A DNA stretch of 64,000 nucleotides from Oikopleura dioica (Eukaryota; Chordata; Appendicularia; Copelata; Oikopleuridae), in the NCBI GenBank assembly GCA_907165135.1, contig OU015569.1:4154001-4218000 (forward strand), given 5' to 3'. Positions within the stretch are counted from its first letter, which is position 1; each line of letters opens with the position of its first letter. The translations under genes were made by a program, and so were the position numbers. The notes under the pieces are model-generated. The model had not been told where the DNA came from and searched no databases. It was given only the letters and a program-made list of their open reading frames with translations. Shown one piece after another: positions 10,501 through 21,031 of the stretch.

Positions 10501-13500
10501 TTTAGGAGACTTGGCCAACTTAACCATAGCTTGATAACTCGTGTGAATCATGAAACCAAGAAGCGATTTCTGAGCAGCATCTCTCACTTTTCCGTCACGA
10601 TCTTCCATACACGCCAACACATGGGGCAGACAAGCCTCTATGCCTGCTCTTGGGATTTTTTTCTCGTCTGGTAGCTTATCTGCTAGCCAACCGAGAAACG
10701 TGTACCGCAGGTGAATCTTTTTGGCATCGACCAGAAGACCTGCAATTGCTTCATCATCAAACCAGAATCTGAGTGGGACGAGCTCATGCCAAGACGAAAG
10801 TGCACCGGCGCCCTTTTCTCTGATTTGAACCTTCGAATCGTTTAATGCGCCAATTAGAGGAACAACGAAGGACTTAATGTGAGTCTTTGCGCCTTTTTTG
10901 CCGAGAGCAGCTGCAATAAGAATTGCGATGTCAAAGGATGTCTGAACGAGGACTTTGTTGACATCAGTGAACCGCTTGCTCAACGATGCAGGAAGATCTC
11001 CAAGACTGTCTGTGATGAATTTATTTTTCTCAAATAATGCCTTTGTTGTGTCTAGCGCTTCTTTTCGCATTTTCCAGTTCTTGTCCTCCATCATTTCAAG
11101 GAGGGAGGATGTAATTTGGGAAGAAATATCGGTGCGCGGAATGAGATCGTCTTGATCATCCTCATCAGCTTCAGCATTCTCATCGGCCTCTCCGTCACCT
11201 CCTGGACCTACTTTCAGAGCGGCCTGGAGCACTGGACCTCTCGTTGGCGGAGGTGGAGGTCCATCGAAGGCTTTGAGTGCATCGTCGATTTGTGTCTAGA
11301 AGTTTAGAATTAGGAATCTAGTAATTTTAACGAAGAACAAACCTTGATCGCATCTTTTTGGTCATCATACTTGGCTCTCAAAGGTGCGACAAAGCGCAAA
11401 ACAGAGGCGATTGCTTCAATCGCCTTCGTTCTTATTCCTGCATTTGAGTGAGCAAGGGCGATATTGGATTGATCAATGAACATTTTGATATCCAACTTTC
11501 CGAAGCCAAACTGTGGTAAAGCGTCTGCAAACCATGCCCAGCATTCTGCAACGTTTTTCACGCTCTTCAGCTTATTTCCAGCAGGTAACACTCGTTCTGC
11601 CATGTAAGCTAAGCTAACGATGTCGGCCATACCAGATAAAGCTTCCTTCGCTAGCACTCCACACTTGACATCCGAGATTTTGTCGAGACAGTAATTGAAA
11701 ACAATGTTGATAGAAGTTTGTGAGAGTTTGGGGTTTTGCGCGGCAGTGCGTATGATTTTGAACTTTTCCTGATTGCACTGGAAGTTGGTGTCTTTGAAGC
11801 CAGGGGCGAGCGATAAGACTTTATAAATGGCCTGCGTTTTAAGTTCCTGGGGTTCAAATCGGTTAAGTTTATCCGTAACCTCTTGTAAGCCTTCAAGTCG
11901 AATTTTCCAGTTTTTCTCTTGGACTTTCTTGACGGTTTCTTCTCCGAATAAGCCGTTGCAAGCTTCTACAGCGGAATCTTCATCCATGTCTGCTTCTGCT
12001 GGTGGACCAGACACTTCGGTCACTTCTTCCTTTTTGCTCGCTGTAAATTTTTTCGACGGATTTTTGGCCTTTGTTGCAGTCTTGGAGCCTTTAGGTGCCT
12101 CTTTTTTGACTTCCTTTTTCTCTGCAACAGGAGCTTTCTTTATCACAGGGCTTTTCTCTGGGGCTTCTTTAGGGGCACCTTTGAGTTCCTCTACAGCGCC
12201 TTGGTAAAGCTTCATTCTATCTTCTTTGAAATCGCTGACGAACGTGTTCATTATCTTCACGTCTAACTTAGTGCTCATTACAGCAAGCATTTTATAGGCT
12301 CCATCTCGGACATTTTTATCAGAGTGTTCGATGTTTTTCGTCACCTTCGCCATGAATTCTTTGATGAAGGCTTTTGGGAAGATAACCTTTTTCGGCTTTG
12401 AGCAGCGGTACAAAAACAACATCGTCTCGGCGCGTACTCCTGGATTCTTATCCTCCAAAGACTCCATCACTCGGTCCATAATAGCATCAGGAAACTTGAT
12501 GGTCTTCGCAACAGCGTCTGCAGCCTCCCGAGCAGCTTCAAGAACTGTTACTTTCTTCTCTTTGAAGCGAGCAAGGACTTCCTGTAGAATTAACGGCCCG
12601 AAGTTCTTGAAGGACTCTCTCATTGCCTCTGCCATTCGTTTGACGATTTTGAACGCTTTGATGATCAGCAGAACATTTGTGTCTTTCTTTATGAGCGTTT
12701 TCAGATCAGTCATGACAGATTGATACTCCCCAGATGCAAGTTTAATCGGATTCCCTTTCTCCAGCATTAAAATGAGTGCCATTTTATCGAGGGCTTCTCC
12801 GCGCTCCTTCCATTTCTTGGAAGCCATCGCTGCTCCCGCGTCGATCTTATCTTCTCCGAAGCGTGCTTTTCCAAGCTCAGCCAGGAAGTTGACTTCTTCA
12901 GCGAACTCCCAAGCGTCGACTTCCACTTCCTCCTCATCATTATCATCCTCCTCGGCTTCGTCCTCCGACTCAGCCTGAGCGGCTTCTCTCTCAGCTTGCT
13001 GACTTTTGAAGAACCTTTTCTGCTTAGACTTTGATTTAAGGTCCTTCCAAGCGTCTTCGCACTCTTTTATACTTTGCTCGATCTTCGGAACTCGTTCCAA
13101 AGCGTGTTTAACAGGTGCACCAATCCAGCAATGAGCCTCAACGAAGAAATCTTTCGTTGCATTTCGCACGTTTTTATCTCGATGTTGGAAGAGCTTTGGC
13201 ATCTCCGCGAGGCACGCTTTCAGTTGGACGATTTTCGATCCAAATGAAGATAAACACGCAGTGAGGGCCTCCACACAGGCAACGGCAATCTTTGGGTTCT
13301 TGTTTTGAGTCCCCGAAAGCAAACTCGAACACACATCATCGGCCTTTTCGTGTTCAATAAGCAGTTGGCAGCATTCTATCGCGTTTTCTTTGGTTTTGGG
13401 CTAAAATAAAGTTGTCAATGAAAATGTTTTTCCGGTTGTAAGATACTTTCGAGCTGAAGCACTTCGAAATGATACCATCGCAAACTGCCGACACATGCCT

Positions 13501-13843
13501 AAAGTAAAATATCAAAAATAGTAAGATTAAGGAGATCATACTTTGCCGCATCTTTTGTCGTTGCATAATCGAGCACCAATTTGGCTACTTCTGATGAAAT
13601 CATCCGACTCAGCTCATTTTGCTCGGTGACGAAGCCTTTCAATAAGGGGCAGTATTTCTTTGCCTTTTCAGGTTCTAAAATGTCCTTCGCAAATAATTTT
13701 ATTAATTTTGTCTTACCTAGTGCATAAGAGGGAATTTCCTTTAGCAATTCCTCGTAGCCCGCTTTTCTAGCCTTCCAGTTTTTGTGGCAAACTTTGTCGT
13801 AAGATGATAATTTCCGCCATACATCCTCATCATTCTCTGCCAT
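7553..13843 (-). CDS. CKAP5: XMAP215/CKAP5 family microtubule polymerase
   Basis: This is a TOG-domain protein that binds tubulin and promotes microtubule plus-end growth and spindle assembly. The start MAENDEDVWRKLSSYDK at 13843 matches the vertebrate N-terminus, and AG lies just upstream (TTCAG|AGAATG), fitting a trans-splice site. Large exons cover about 13330-11340 and 11296-8870. Arrays of HEAT-like helices form TOG1-TOG3, then TOG4 after a proline/acidic linker (about 11100-10400), then TOG5 after a Lys/Ala-rich linker. Basic linkers such as KKAPVAEKKEVKKEAPKG should bind the microtubule lattice. The C-terminus carries the conserved helical region (RFRLELPPAAP onward) and ends VAEFRKRLTELKKSK, like the vertebrate tail. 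C-terminal exons include 8029-7860 and 7809-7553. Total is roughly 1,850 residues against about 2,030 in human. Introns are short GT-AG. Confidence 0.93.
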
Positions 13844-14138
13844 TCTCTGAAAAAGGAAAAATTTACTTTTGGCTTCGTCGAGAGATCGCCGGGTCCGTGT
13901 GGCCGGATTCAAATTCCTGACAGCCAATTGCACCTGCGTTGAACGAAAACGGATATTTTTCAGTTACGCGTTTTGTGCGAAATGATGCTGTTTTCGAATA
14001 CAGCGTCAAAATAGGAAAATTCCCAATAAAGATCTCTAGAACGATGTTGACTTCAATACTTGTTTTCGGGAAAAATTCAAGCTTGGATAGCGATAAAACT
14101 GAGGCCAAGGTCTCAGTTTTATCATCGGCAAGATACCG

Positions 14139-14482
14139 ATGCTAAAGCTGATGGAGATGAACGAAGAGAAGCGGCGAAAGTCATTTCAACCCATGACAGT
14201 ATGTAGAAATACTTTCTTAATAGAGCGTGAAAGCCTACTAAGAATGGATACATTTTAGATCGGTCTCTTCGAAGAAAAATTAGAAGAACATCTCAAGAGA
14301 CAAAAGCGATGGGAAGTTCATGTTTGGGTACGTACCGAATGGTCTTATGATGAAGAAATGGAAGATAATATTTTGATATGAATTTTTAGTACATTATCAT
14401 TGTCCTGTATTTTGTATTCCTCTTTGCGATAATTGCCTGCTATGGGACTTGGCTGCTCAATATTAACTTACTACAGTGTTAA
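14139..14482 (+). CDS. 73-aa tail-anchored membrane protein
   Basis: Three exons, 14139-14198, 14259-14327 and 14390-14482, join in frame with GT-AG introns of 60 and 62 nt. The N-terminal half is charged (MLKLMEMNEEKRRKSFQPMT, then GLFEEKLEEHLKRQKRWEV). It is followed by one hydrophobic segment (YIIIVLYFVFLFAIIACY) and a short tail ending NINLLQC. The protein has no signal peptide, so it should be tail-anchored. It is divergent from CKAP5 with about 300 bp between starts. Family not recognised; it resembles small integral membrane proteins in size only. Confidence 0.55.
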
Positions 14483-14536
14483 ATTGCTGATAGTCAATTA
14501 GTTAAATGTATGCAAATGATCATTAGCCTTGCTTAG

Positions 14537-14797
14537 CTACACTTTTTCAATGAGAGAGTGCGGCTGCATTGGTGAGCTTTGCGGCAACAACGGGATCAAC
14601 AAAAATATAACGACGCATAACATGAGTCCCAACTGCACGACCGCAGGTATGCCAACAGCAAACTGCACGAGACTAGTTTTATAGTTCGATTCACGAAAAC
14701 GAATATGACGAGAAATGTCCAGACTGCGTCGACGACAACGGGTTGGGCGGAATCGTACATCAAAGGAAGGTTCTACCGGGATATTACAAAGACCCAT
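14537..14797 (-). CDS. 86-aa single-pass membrane protein
   Basis: One open exon encodes an Arg-rich N-terminus (RFRPTRCRRRSLDISRHIRF) followed by a hydrophobic segment (VVQLGLMLCVVIFLLIPLL) and a short C-terminal tail. By the positive-inside rule the N-terminus would be cytosolic. The gene converges on the tail-anchored gene with 54 bp between stops. No family is recognised, and the start at 14797 is simply the first ATG, so upstream exons remain possible. Confidence 0.4.
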   Translation of the reverse strand: MGLCNIPVEPSFDVRFRPTRCRRRSLDISRHIRFRESNYKTSLVQFAVGIPAVVQLGLMLCVVIFLLIPLLPQSSPMQPHSLIEKV

Positions 14798-14859
14798 AAC
14801 TTATGGGCATAAGTAAAATGCGGATGAAACCGAAATAGATTCGATTTGGATTTCGAAGT

Positions 14860-15663
14860 TCGAAGTGAACTGCCAAGTGCCGAGCAACTACACCACATTG
14901 TAACTCGATTTTACTGACTTTTTATAGTGCTTATCCTGTATCTCTTTCAATTAAACCAACACGCATAGCTTGATAGTTTTTATTCGGAGACGCTAATCGA
15001 CCGAGCGTAGAAGGAGTGAAGTAAAGGTTCCTGGAACTTGTGGGAAGAATTAAATGAGCAGTTATTTAGTAACGAATGATATTTGTTTTTGACTGCTGAT
15101 AGAGAGAAGTGATTCTGAAACTTTTTATGATTGGGCTCGACAAAAGAATGAAAAGCGCGAAAATAATGAAAATTAGAAAGCGACACTAAAAGTCAAAGTC
15201 AGATAAAAAAGTGTTTGGCATTCTGTCAAGGTGTGCGAATGGATTCATAAAGAAGAACAAATAGTACAGCTGAGATATAACTGAATTATGTGCAAATAGA
15301 CTTCTAGGAAAAATGAAATACCTTTTAAGTTGAAATAATAAAAAAGAAAGAACAGCTCATTTGAAAATGAATAGAACTTGACGGAAGAAGATGGATCAAA
15401 TCCGATGTAGCACCAATTTAGGTTGGTGAAGAGGTTTGCGAAAAAATCGTTTCAGTGGAATTTTTGATGAGCTAAATCAATTTGAGCCGCGTGACTGTTT
15501 TTGAGATCGGTGTAAGTCGCTCGTGGCTTCACCGTTTACTTTCACATACGCGCAAGTTGTAGGCTGATCGGAAGTGTTATTGACACTGCTTTTGGTTAAG
15601 AAGTATTCCGTATTGGTTGATTAACAGTTAAAATTTTAACTTAAAATGCTATTTTAAATATTA
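14860..15663. other. Intergenic, nothing recognised
   Basis: About 800 bases upstream of the 14797 gene and downstream of the adaptor gene, without a supported coding frame, tRNA or repeat. Confidence 0.5.
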
Positions 15664-16269
15664 TTAAATGTTGAATTGCGTCCAAAACTCAAAACCGTTC
15701 CTAAAAGGTTTATTGATAATCAGTGGGTAGTCTGGGAAGAATTTATCGTTTCCATTGGGGCTGCACTGACTGCCAGTTGTGCCGGGTGGAGAGATAGGCG
15801 AGTTTGGTGTGTGCGTCGAAGAGTTTATTTTCGGCTTGAGCGAGCGGTCCGGAACAGGGGGCGAGTTTGCATATCTTTCTGGACAAGAAGGTGCCCGTTG
15901 GTTCTCCTCTACCCTGTCTACCGCCACGTAATCATCTCCATTCGTCGTCAAATCTTGATGAGAAATGGATGGCTGAATATTTAAATTTTGTTGGGTCTAT
16001 TCCACTGTTGACTCTACCGTTTGTCTTAATCCTCGCTGCACTTCGTGCCACTTTTTCTGTGATAGCCAGGCGCTGTTTTTATCTTTGTCAGAGAGGTTCG
16101 TCTTATTTTCGCTCGTTTCAAAGACGGTATCTTGACTGCCAGAGACAGACGTGCTCAACACAAGCGGTTGCTCACTCGAGCTTCCCTTTTTCGCCTCTCG
16201 CATCGACCCGCAGCAGAACACTTTGAGCAGGCCGTTTATCCGCTTTTGCATCTTGTCCGACGACCTCAT
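15664..16269 (-). CDS. Small adaptor-like protein with GRB2/GADS SH3-binding motif
   Basis: Exons 16269-16018 and 15972-15664 join in frame through a 45-nt GT-AG intron to give 186 residues. The N-terminus has a Cys pair in a basic context (LLKVFCCGSMREAKK), a possible palmitoylation site. The second exon carries DDYVAVD, a plausible tyrosine-phosphorylation/SH2 site, and PPVPDRSLKP, which fits the PxxxRxxKP motif bound by the C-terminal SH3 domains of GRB2 and GADS in GAB and SLP-76 proteins. The rest is Ser/Pro-rich and looks disordered. No PH or SH2 domain is seen. It lies 75 nt downstream of the PSMG2-like stop on the same strand with an acceptor TTTTCAG at 16284, so it is probably the second gene of an operon. 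The first ATG after that acceptor (16283) opens a 5-codon ORF; 16269 is the first useful start. Function is inferred from motifs only. Confidence 0.6.
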
Positions 16270-16283
16270 ACCATTTTTGTCAT

Positions 16284-16290
16284 CTGAAAA
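16284..16290 (-). promoter_or_regulatory. Probable trans-splice acceptor of the adaptor gene
   Basis: TTTTCAG directly precedes ATG in the 75-nt gap between the PSMG2-like stop (16360) and the adaptor start. No upstream donor joins it in frame. This is the arrangement expected for a spliced-leader acceptor inside an operon. Confidence 0.45.
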
Positions 16291-16359
16291 CGAACTTATA
16301 CAATTGGTGGTGGATTTGTCAATATATCTTTGTAATGTGAAAGAAGAATGGCAGGTATT

Positions 16360-17151
16360 CTAGTAGACCGAATCTTGCACAGAAAGTTTTTCTAAAGAAA
16401 GTGCATCCGCGCATTTCACTTTATACAGCGAGGAGCAAGTTCGCAAGATATGTGAAAGATCTGCAATGTTTGGCGACATTATTAAATCGACAGAGTTTAG
16501 TTGAGCCACCATTTTCTGAAACGTATGATTAAAAACAAAGAGTCTGAAGAACTACCTTTGAGAAGCCAGCTCGACGAATCGAGGAGTTGAGGAAATCTTC
16601 AGTGATGTATTGTACATTCTCATGATCTTCAGGACTGACGACGACTACTTGCGGTAGTGGGAATGAGCATTGGACTCCTGCGAGTAAAATCAACTTCTCG
16701 AAGCCTAGAATAAAATCGTCAGGAATCTCTTTCGTAGAAAAAGATAATAATTCTTGAGTTTTCAAAAGTTTAGTTCTTAACCTGATGCGCGGAACCAAGG
16801 AATAAACTCGGCGCAGAAACTGGAATTCGATAGCGGCGGCGCTCTGAGCTGAACGAGACCGATTTCCGTCGTCGGCGAGAAAAATAATTCCATACATGTC
16901 ACCACGCGACCGTTTTCCACGCGGCCGACCATGGGCTGTATTGATGTCGCATCGAAGGATCCGTAAAACTCAAAGTTGTTTCCCTCGTCGGAAAGAATTG
17001 AGTCAACAGCGCGTTGCCCGATGCATCCTTCAGAAGGAACTGCAAGAATTAGCTTGCCAGAAAAACTTTTTGCCAAGTTTTGGAAAGAAATACTTTCGAA
17101 ATCAATCAAAAAAATACTATTTTCAAAATAGGCTGATGCAAAATACTGCAT
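16360..17151 (-). CDS. PSMG2: Proteasome assembly chaperone 2-like protein
   Basis: Exons 17151-16782, 16704-16556 and 16515-16360 join in frame (224 residues; human PSMG2 264). The family pattern is visible: a core strand (GKLILAVPSEGCIGQRAVDS) matching the human 'LLMPAVSVGNVGQLAMDL' block, then IQPMVGRV for 'VPMVG', a strand LVQLRAPPL for 'ALQLRS', and SGFEKLILLAGV for the 'SGCARVIVLSS' strand. With PSMG1 the family forms a heterodimer that guides alpha-ring assembly of the 20S proteasome. The C-terminal part is shorter than in vertebrates. The ATG at 17151 is the first in frame, but the first 25 residues fit poorly, so an extra 5' intron is possible. The assignment rests on pattern recognition, not alignment. 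Confidence 0.65.
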
Positions 17152-17159
17152 TGCTTAAA

Positions 17160-17817
17160 ATTGCAAATGCGAAATAACCTTGATCATAAAGAGAATTTAA
17201 CCAAACCATCCTTTCAATATTTTTGCTCGGAATAAACATCACTTTCTCTCGCAGAATGAGAAGAGAACCCGAAGCGCGTCAAGATATCACTTCTGAATGC
17301 TCTCATATGAGGTGGCTAATAAACATGACGCGCAGACAAGGCTAGGATTGCGTTTTCTAGCTTTCAAGATATGAATTTTTTATTTATAATCATAAAACAC
17401 GAGAAGGTAAAAATCAACAAGGTTCAAAGTTTCACTGCAAATTGCAGCTTGTCGCGAGAGGAAATTACATGGAAGAATATTGGTTAGTCATTTGCACAGA
17501 AAGAAGCAAGGATCATTCACCCATGAGTAAAGAGATCGGGTACTATTTCATTGTATAAATTAAAGTGATGGCTTGATCTTGAAATCAAGACATTTGAATC
17601 AAAAGTTTTAAATCAGAGTAATAGCTAAATTCAGCCAGTATTCAAACTGCACAAAGATCCACAGTTTGTTATGTATTAAGAAAAGTACTAGCTTCGATAT
17701 AATATGGAAAGGCGAGATCCCCCTTATTTTAGTTTTCAGTTCATACGAGTATGAAATACTGAACATGCCGTCAATTTATACTTTATTGAGTGTTGACCTT
17801 AAAATAAAACGGTAATA
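17160..17817. other. Intergenic, nothing recognised
   Basis: AT-rich stretch of about 660 bases between the PSMG2-like gene and the 104-aa gene. No coding frame or RNA gene is supported. Confidence 0.5.
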
Positions 17818-18231
17818 TCATCTTTTTGCACTGGAAGAAATGTACAGAATTTTGAATATTTTGCGCGACTGAGTCAATTCGCTGAGGGCGCGGTTCATTT
17901 CAAGCGGACGATTAATCGCATCCGCTTTGGGTACTGAAAGCAGTCGTTAGTGAATTCAAAAAAGCACAAATATTTCGTTACTTTTTGCTAGCAAAAGCTT
18001 TGAATCAAGATTTTTCTGGAGAGGAATAGTAATGCTCGAAGCAGGGGAAACGAAGTCGTCGGCCTTTTCGAATTTGATGTTTTTATCGAGCTGGGTTTCT
18101 CCTGGACGATGGTCGACGTCGCACTCGATCAGAAGCGTCCAGCCGCTATTCATTGCCTTTTTTATCTGAAAATTAGTTTGAATATAAAAGTTATGTTAAT
18201 CGAATAGTGTAAGTACTGGAAGAATCATCAT
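17818..18231 (-). CDS. Unrecognised ~104-aa protein downstream of GGCX
   Basis: Three minus-strand exons, 18248-18217 (coding from ATG at 18231), 18165-17982 and 17933-17818, keep one frame to TGA. The protein contains AMNSGWTLLIECDVDHRPGE and ends KIFKILYISSSAKR; it has no signal peptide, membrane segment or known motif. The first exon begins after TTTCAG at 18249, about 220 nt beyond the GGCX stop on the same strand, so it could be the downstream gene of an operon. Three introns with consistent phases support a real gene. Confidence 0.45.
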
Positions 18232-18470
18232 TGCACAAAAATAGTCTCCTGAAATGAAAGAATTGTAAATGGTGTTAATTAAGTAGGGAAAACGATAAAA
18301 TTTGGGAGAATTTCTTGATTGATATCAAGGAAGACTGTTCACAAAAATCAATAAAATTAATGGTTAAGCTTCGTCGGTGATAAGTATTTACGATTTCTTT
18401 CATTTAGAAAGACATGAAGGAAGACAGGAGCAGTCGGAAAGTACAGAATTTTTTTCAGTGGATAGGTTTT

Positions 18471-20680
18471 CTAAAGTTCACTTTTGTCACTTTGGCTTTG
18501 ACTGTTCTGGTTTGTTACTTTCTCCAGTTCAGCCCGATAAATATTATGGAAGGCAGATCGCCACGCATCCATTTCCATTTGCCTTTCTATGTATGTAACC
18601 TCATCGGCGAAAGTATTTTCGCCGGACATCAAATCTGAAATCGCATAGGAGACAACCATCATCCCCTTATACACATTTCTTGATTTCTTGTCTAGCCAGG
18701 CGAGTGCGCTTGCATAGAAACTCCTGCGGAATGCTACGACGGCTTCTTTTCGCGAGTTATGATGGTCACTAATGTTTTGATTCGGGAAAAAATATTGACG
18801 CCACTTTTCTTCTTCTTCGTCAGTGAAATAGTCAGTAAGATTAGCTGGAAGGGGGCGATCGTTCGCAATGTGATCGTCGATTTCAGCTAAAGCCTTGTAA
18901 GCTTTTCTCACTCGCACGTCAGTAGAGTTTTGGTAGATATACATGTAGATCGCAGGCTCTTCGCTCGTTACTTTTATCGAGTGGAACTCGCCAGCTGGCA
19001 ATTTTACTCGTTCACCAATCTTCGGCGAGTACTTTGGCACTGTTTTCGTCACTTCATTCTCTTGGTCGTCATAGTTTATCTCAATCATTCCGCCTAGAAG
19101 CTCGACAGTCGTGTTGTCCAGGTCAGGCGCTAAATAATTCTCGAGACTGAGGCCCGGGAAGTCGGCGATGAAACTGATATCAATCTCATCATCCTGTATC
19201 TCTTTTTTCATCTCCTTAATTAAGTTAGTAAAGCTTCGAAGAGCTTTTATTTCACCTTCAGTTTCTCTCGCCAGTTCGATAGATCCTGGAGCAGTGGCAG
19301 GGCATATTTCGGCTTCTCAAACGGTGACCAATTGTAGTGCGCAATATCTATATCTGGGTCGTATACTCTTTGGACAAATCGTTGGTTCATCGATTTCCAG
19401 ACATCAAAATAAAGCTCTGGGTCAGTAATATTGCTCGCCTCTAATCTCTCGTGTATGCAATCAGCATATTGCTTTAGCATGTCAGGATGCATGGTCCATC
19501 TTTTTCGAGCGTAACCCAAAAATGCATTAGGCTTGAGATATCCAATTTCGCCCGTGAGTCTATCTTTGTATGATATTTTCACATGCTGCTCTTGAAAGGA
19601 GTGAATCATCATATCCCACGAGTATCCATATGCTCCCTCAGTCCAACCATTGTATCCTTTCGTTATAAAATGAGAGTACGGTAAAAATATCTGAATAGCA
19701 GTGTAGAGCAAAAAGAACGAGACTCGCCAACTAGACCTTTCCTCAGCCTTGACTGCAGGTGTTGTATCCACCAACTTCTTAAGGATAGGTATCTTTCCAA
19801 ATAGAATCTTCGGTGAGTTTGGCCGGCAGAATATCCACATTGTGGCAAGACAGACGTATGAAAACATGCCGATTGAAAACATTTGCGAGTTCATCAAGTG
19901 AAAGCTAGTAAGGGCGAATATCGCGAATGGACGGGTGCAATCGAAGAGCAACATTGGTCCAACCAGCAGGTCAATCATAAAACCCGTTATGTGGACAATA
20001 TAGCGGTCGATGAATTCATTGGACAGTCCCGCCGAGCGAAATGGATCAAAAGCCCAGTGCTTACTTAATCGTCCCATCGAATAGCCAAGCAGCCAGTCTT
20101 CCTCGGTCTTCTTTAGTCCAGCAAAGAAGTAGAGAATGAAAATTTGAAAGCGAATGATAAGATAGTTCCAGTTTTGAATCATTTTGTTGTTTGCCGAGAG
20201 CGCGAACGCTCTGTCGGAGTCGGTTAGCGTGAACATCAAACCACTTAAACCGAAGAGATAGGAATGGTTGTTCCAGTGCGTTTTGTCGAGTAAAAATGCA
20301 TACCAGTAAGGTATCACGAAAAGCCAGCCTTAAACAATGTAAAAATGAAATGCTATGAATAACCATTTACCAGTAAGCTTCACACGAAAACCAATGAATA
20401 TTGAAAGAGCGCCGAGCGCTTGAATGAACTGTAGAATAATCATCACATTTGGGTCCATTTGTTTCAGCCCGTTGATCAGTGGAAATTGACAGCCTTCGTC
20501 GCTCCATCTTTGATCTGCGTAATGAAGTCCTCGCTTGTTATAAACACAGAGTAATTTATCTTTTAGTACTCGGCCTACCTCAACAAAGCAGTCTAAAGTC
20601 ATCAAGAAGCCAAAAAGCATTCTTGTCATTCCGAAAAGAGCTGGATCTTTCGGCGAATGAAATATGTCATCCCAATGCAT
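18471..20680 (-). CDS. GGCX: Vitamin K-dependent gamma-glutamyl carboxylase
   Basis: This is an ER membrane enzyme that converts Glu to gamma-carboxyglutamate, coupled to vitamin K hydroquinone epoxidation. Exons 20680-20371, 20328-19256 and 19214-18471 give 708 residues (human 758). The N-terminal multi-pass region is clear (MTRMLFGFLMTLDCFVEVG; MNSQMFSIGMFSYVCLATMW). The segment GLKKTEEDWLLGYSMGRLS aligns with the human segment holding the catalytic lysine (K218), and the Lys is kept. The conserved blocks PYSHFITKGYNGWTEG, YGYSWDMM and DMLKQYADC follow, then the lumenal domain with IADFPGLSLENYL and the jelly-roll-like LPAGEFHSIKVTS. The last exon is complete to a stop. Introns are short. 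Gla-protein substrates are not in this window. Confidence 0.95.
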
Positions 20681-20689
20681 TCTAAAATG

Positions 20690-21031
20690 AGATCTAAAAT
20701 GGAAACTGCCTAGCGTACATTATGATCAAAATACATTAATAACATATGTGATTCAAGATTTGACATCCCTTATCATAGCAAATTCGCTAGAAACGAAAAA
20801 AATAATGAAAAATTCTGAAATGGTTTAGTTGTGACAGTTTTACAATGAAGTGAAATATTTCTAAGTTTGCTTTGCCCAGATAGATTTCTTTGTCGGTATT
20901 CTTTCTTGAAGTCATCAGAGCCTTTTTTCTGTAACTGTCTCTTACGATTTACAACCATTCAGTTAATTCAAGATATTCTCGGAAAAGGCAGTACAACAAA
21001 TTAATCTACAGTAATTAAGTGTAAGGAAGAC
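20690..21031. other. Intergenic/3' UTR of CHTOP
   Basis: About 340 bases between the CHTOP stop and the GGCX start on the same strand. No further gene is seen. Confidence 0.45.

Noticed and set aside
11827-12978. Plus-strand Ser-rich ORFs opposite CKAP5
   Set aside because: Complement of Lys/Glu-rich TOG linkers; no independent support.
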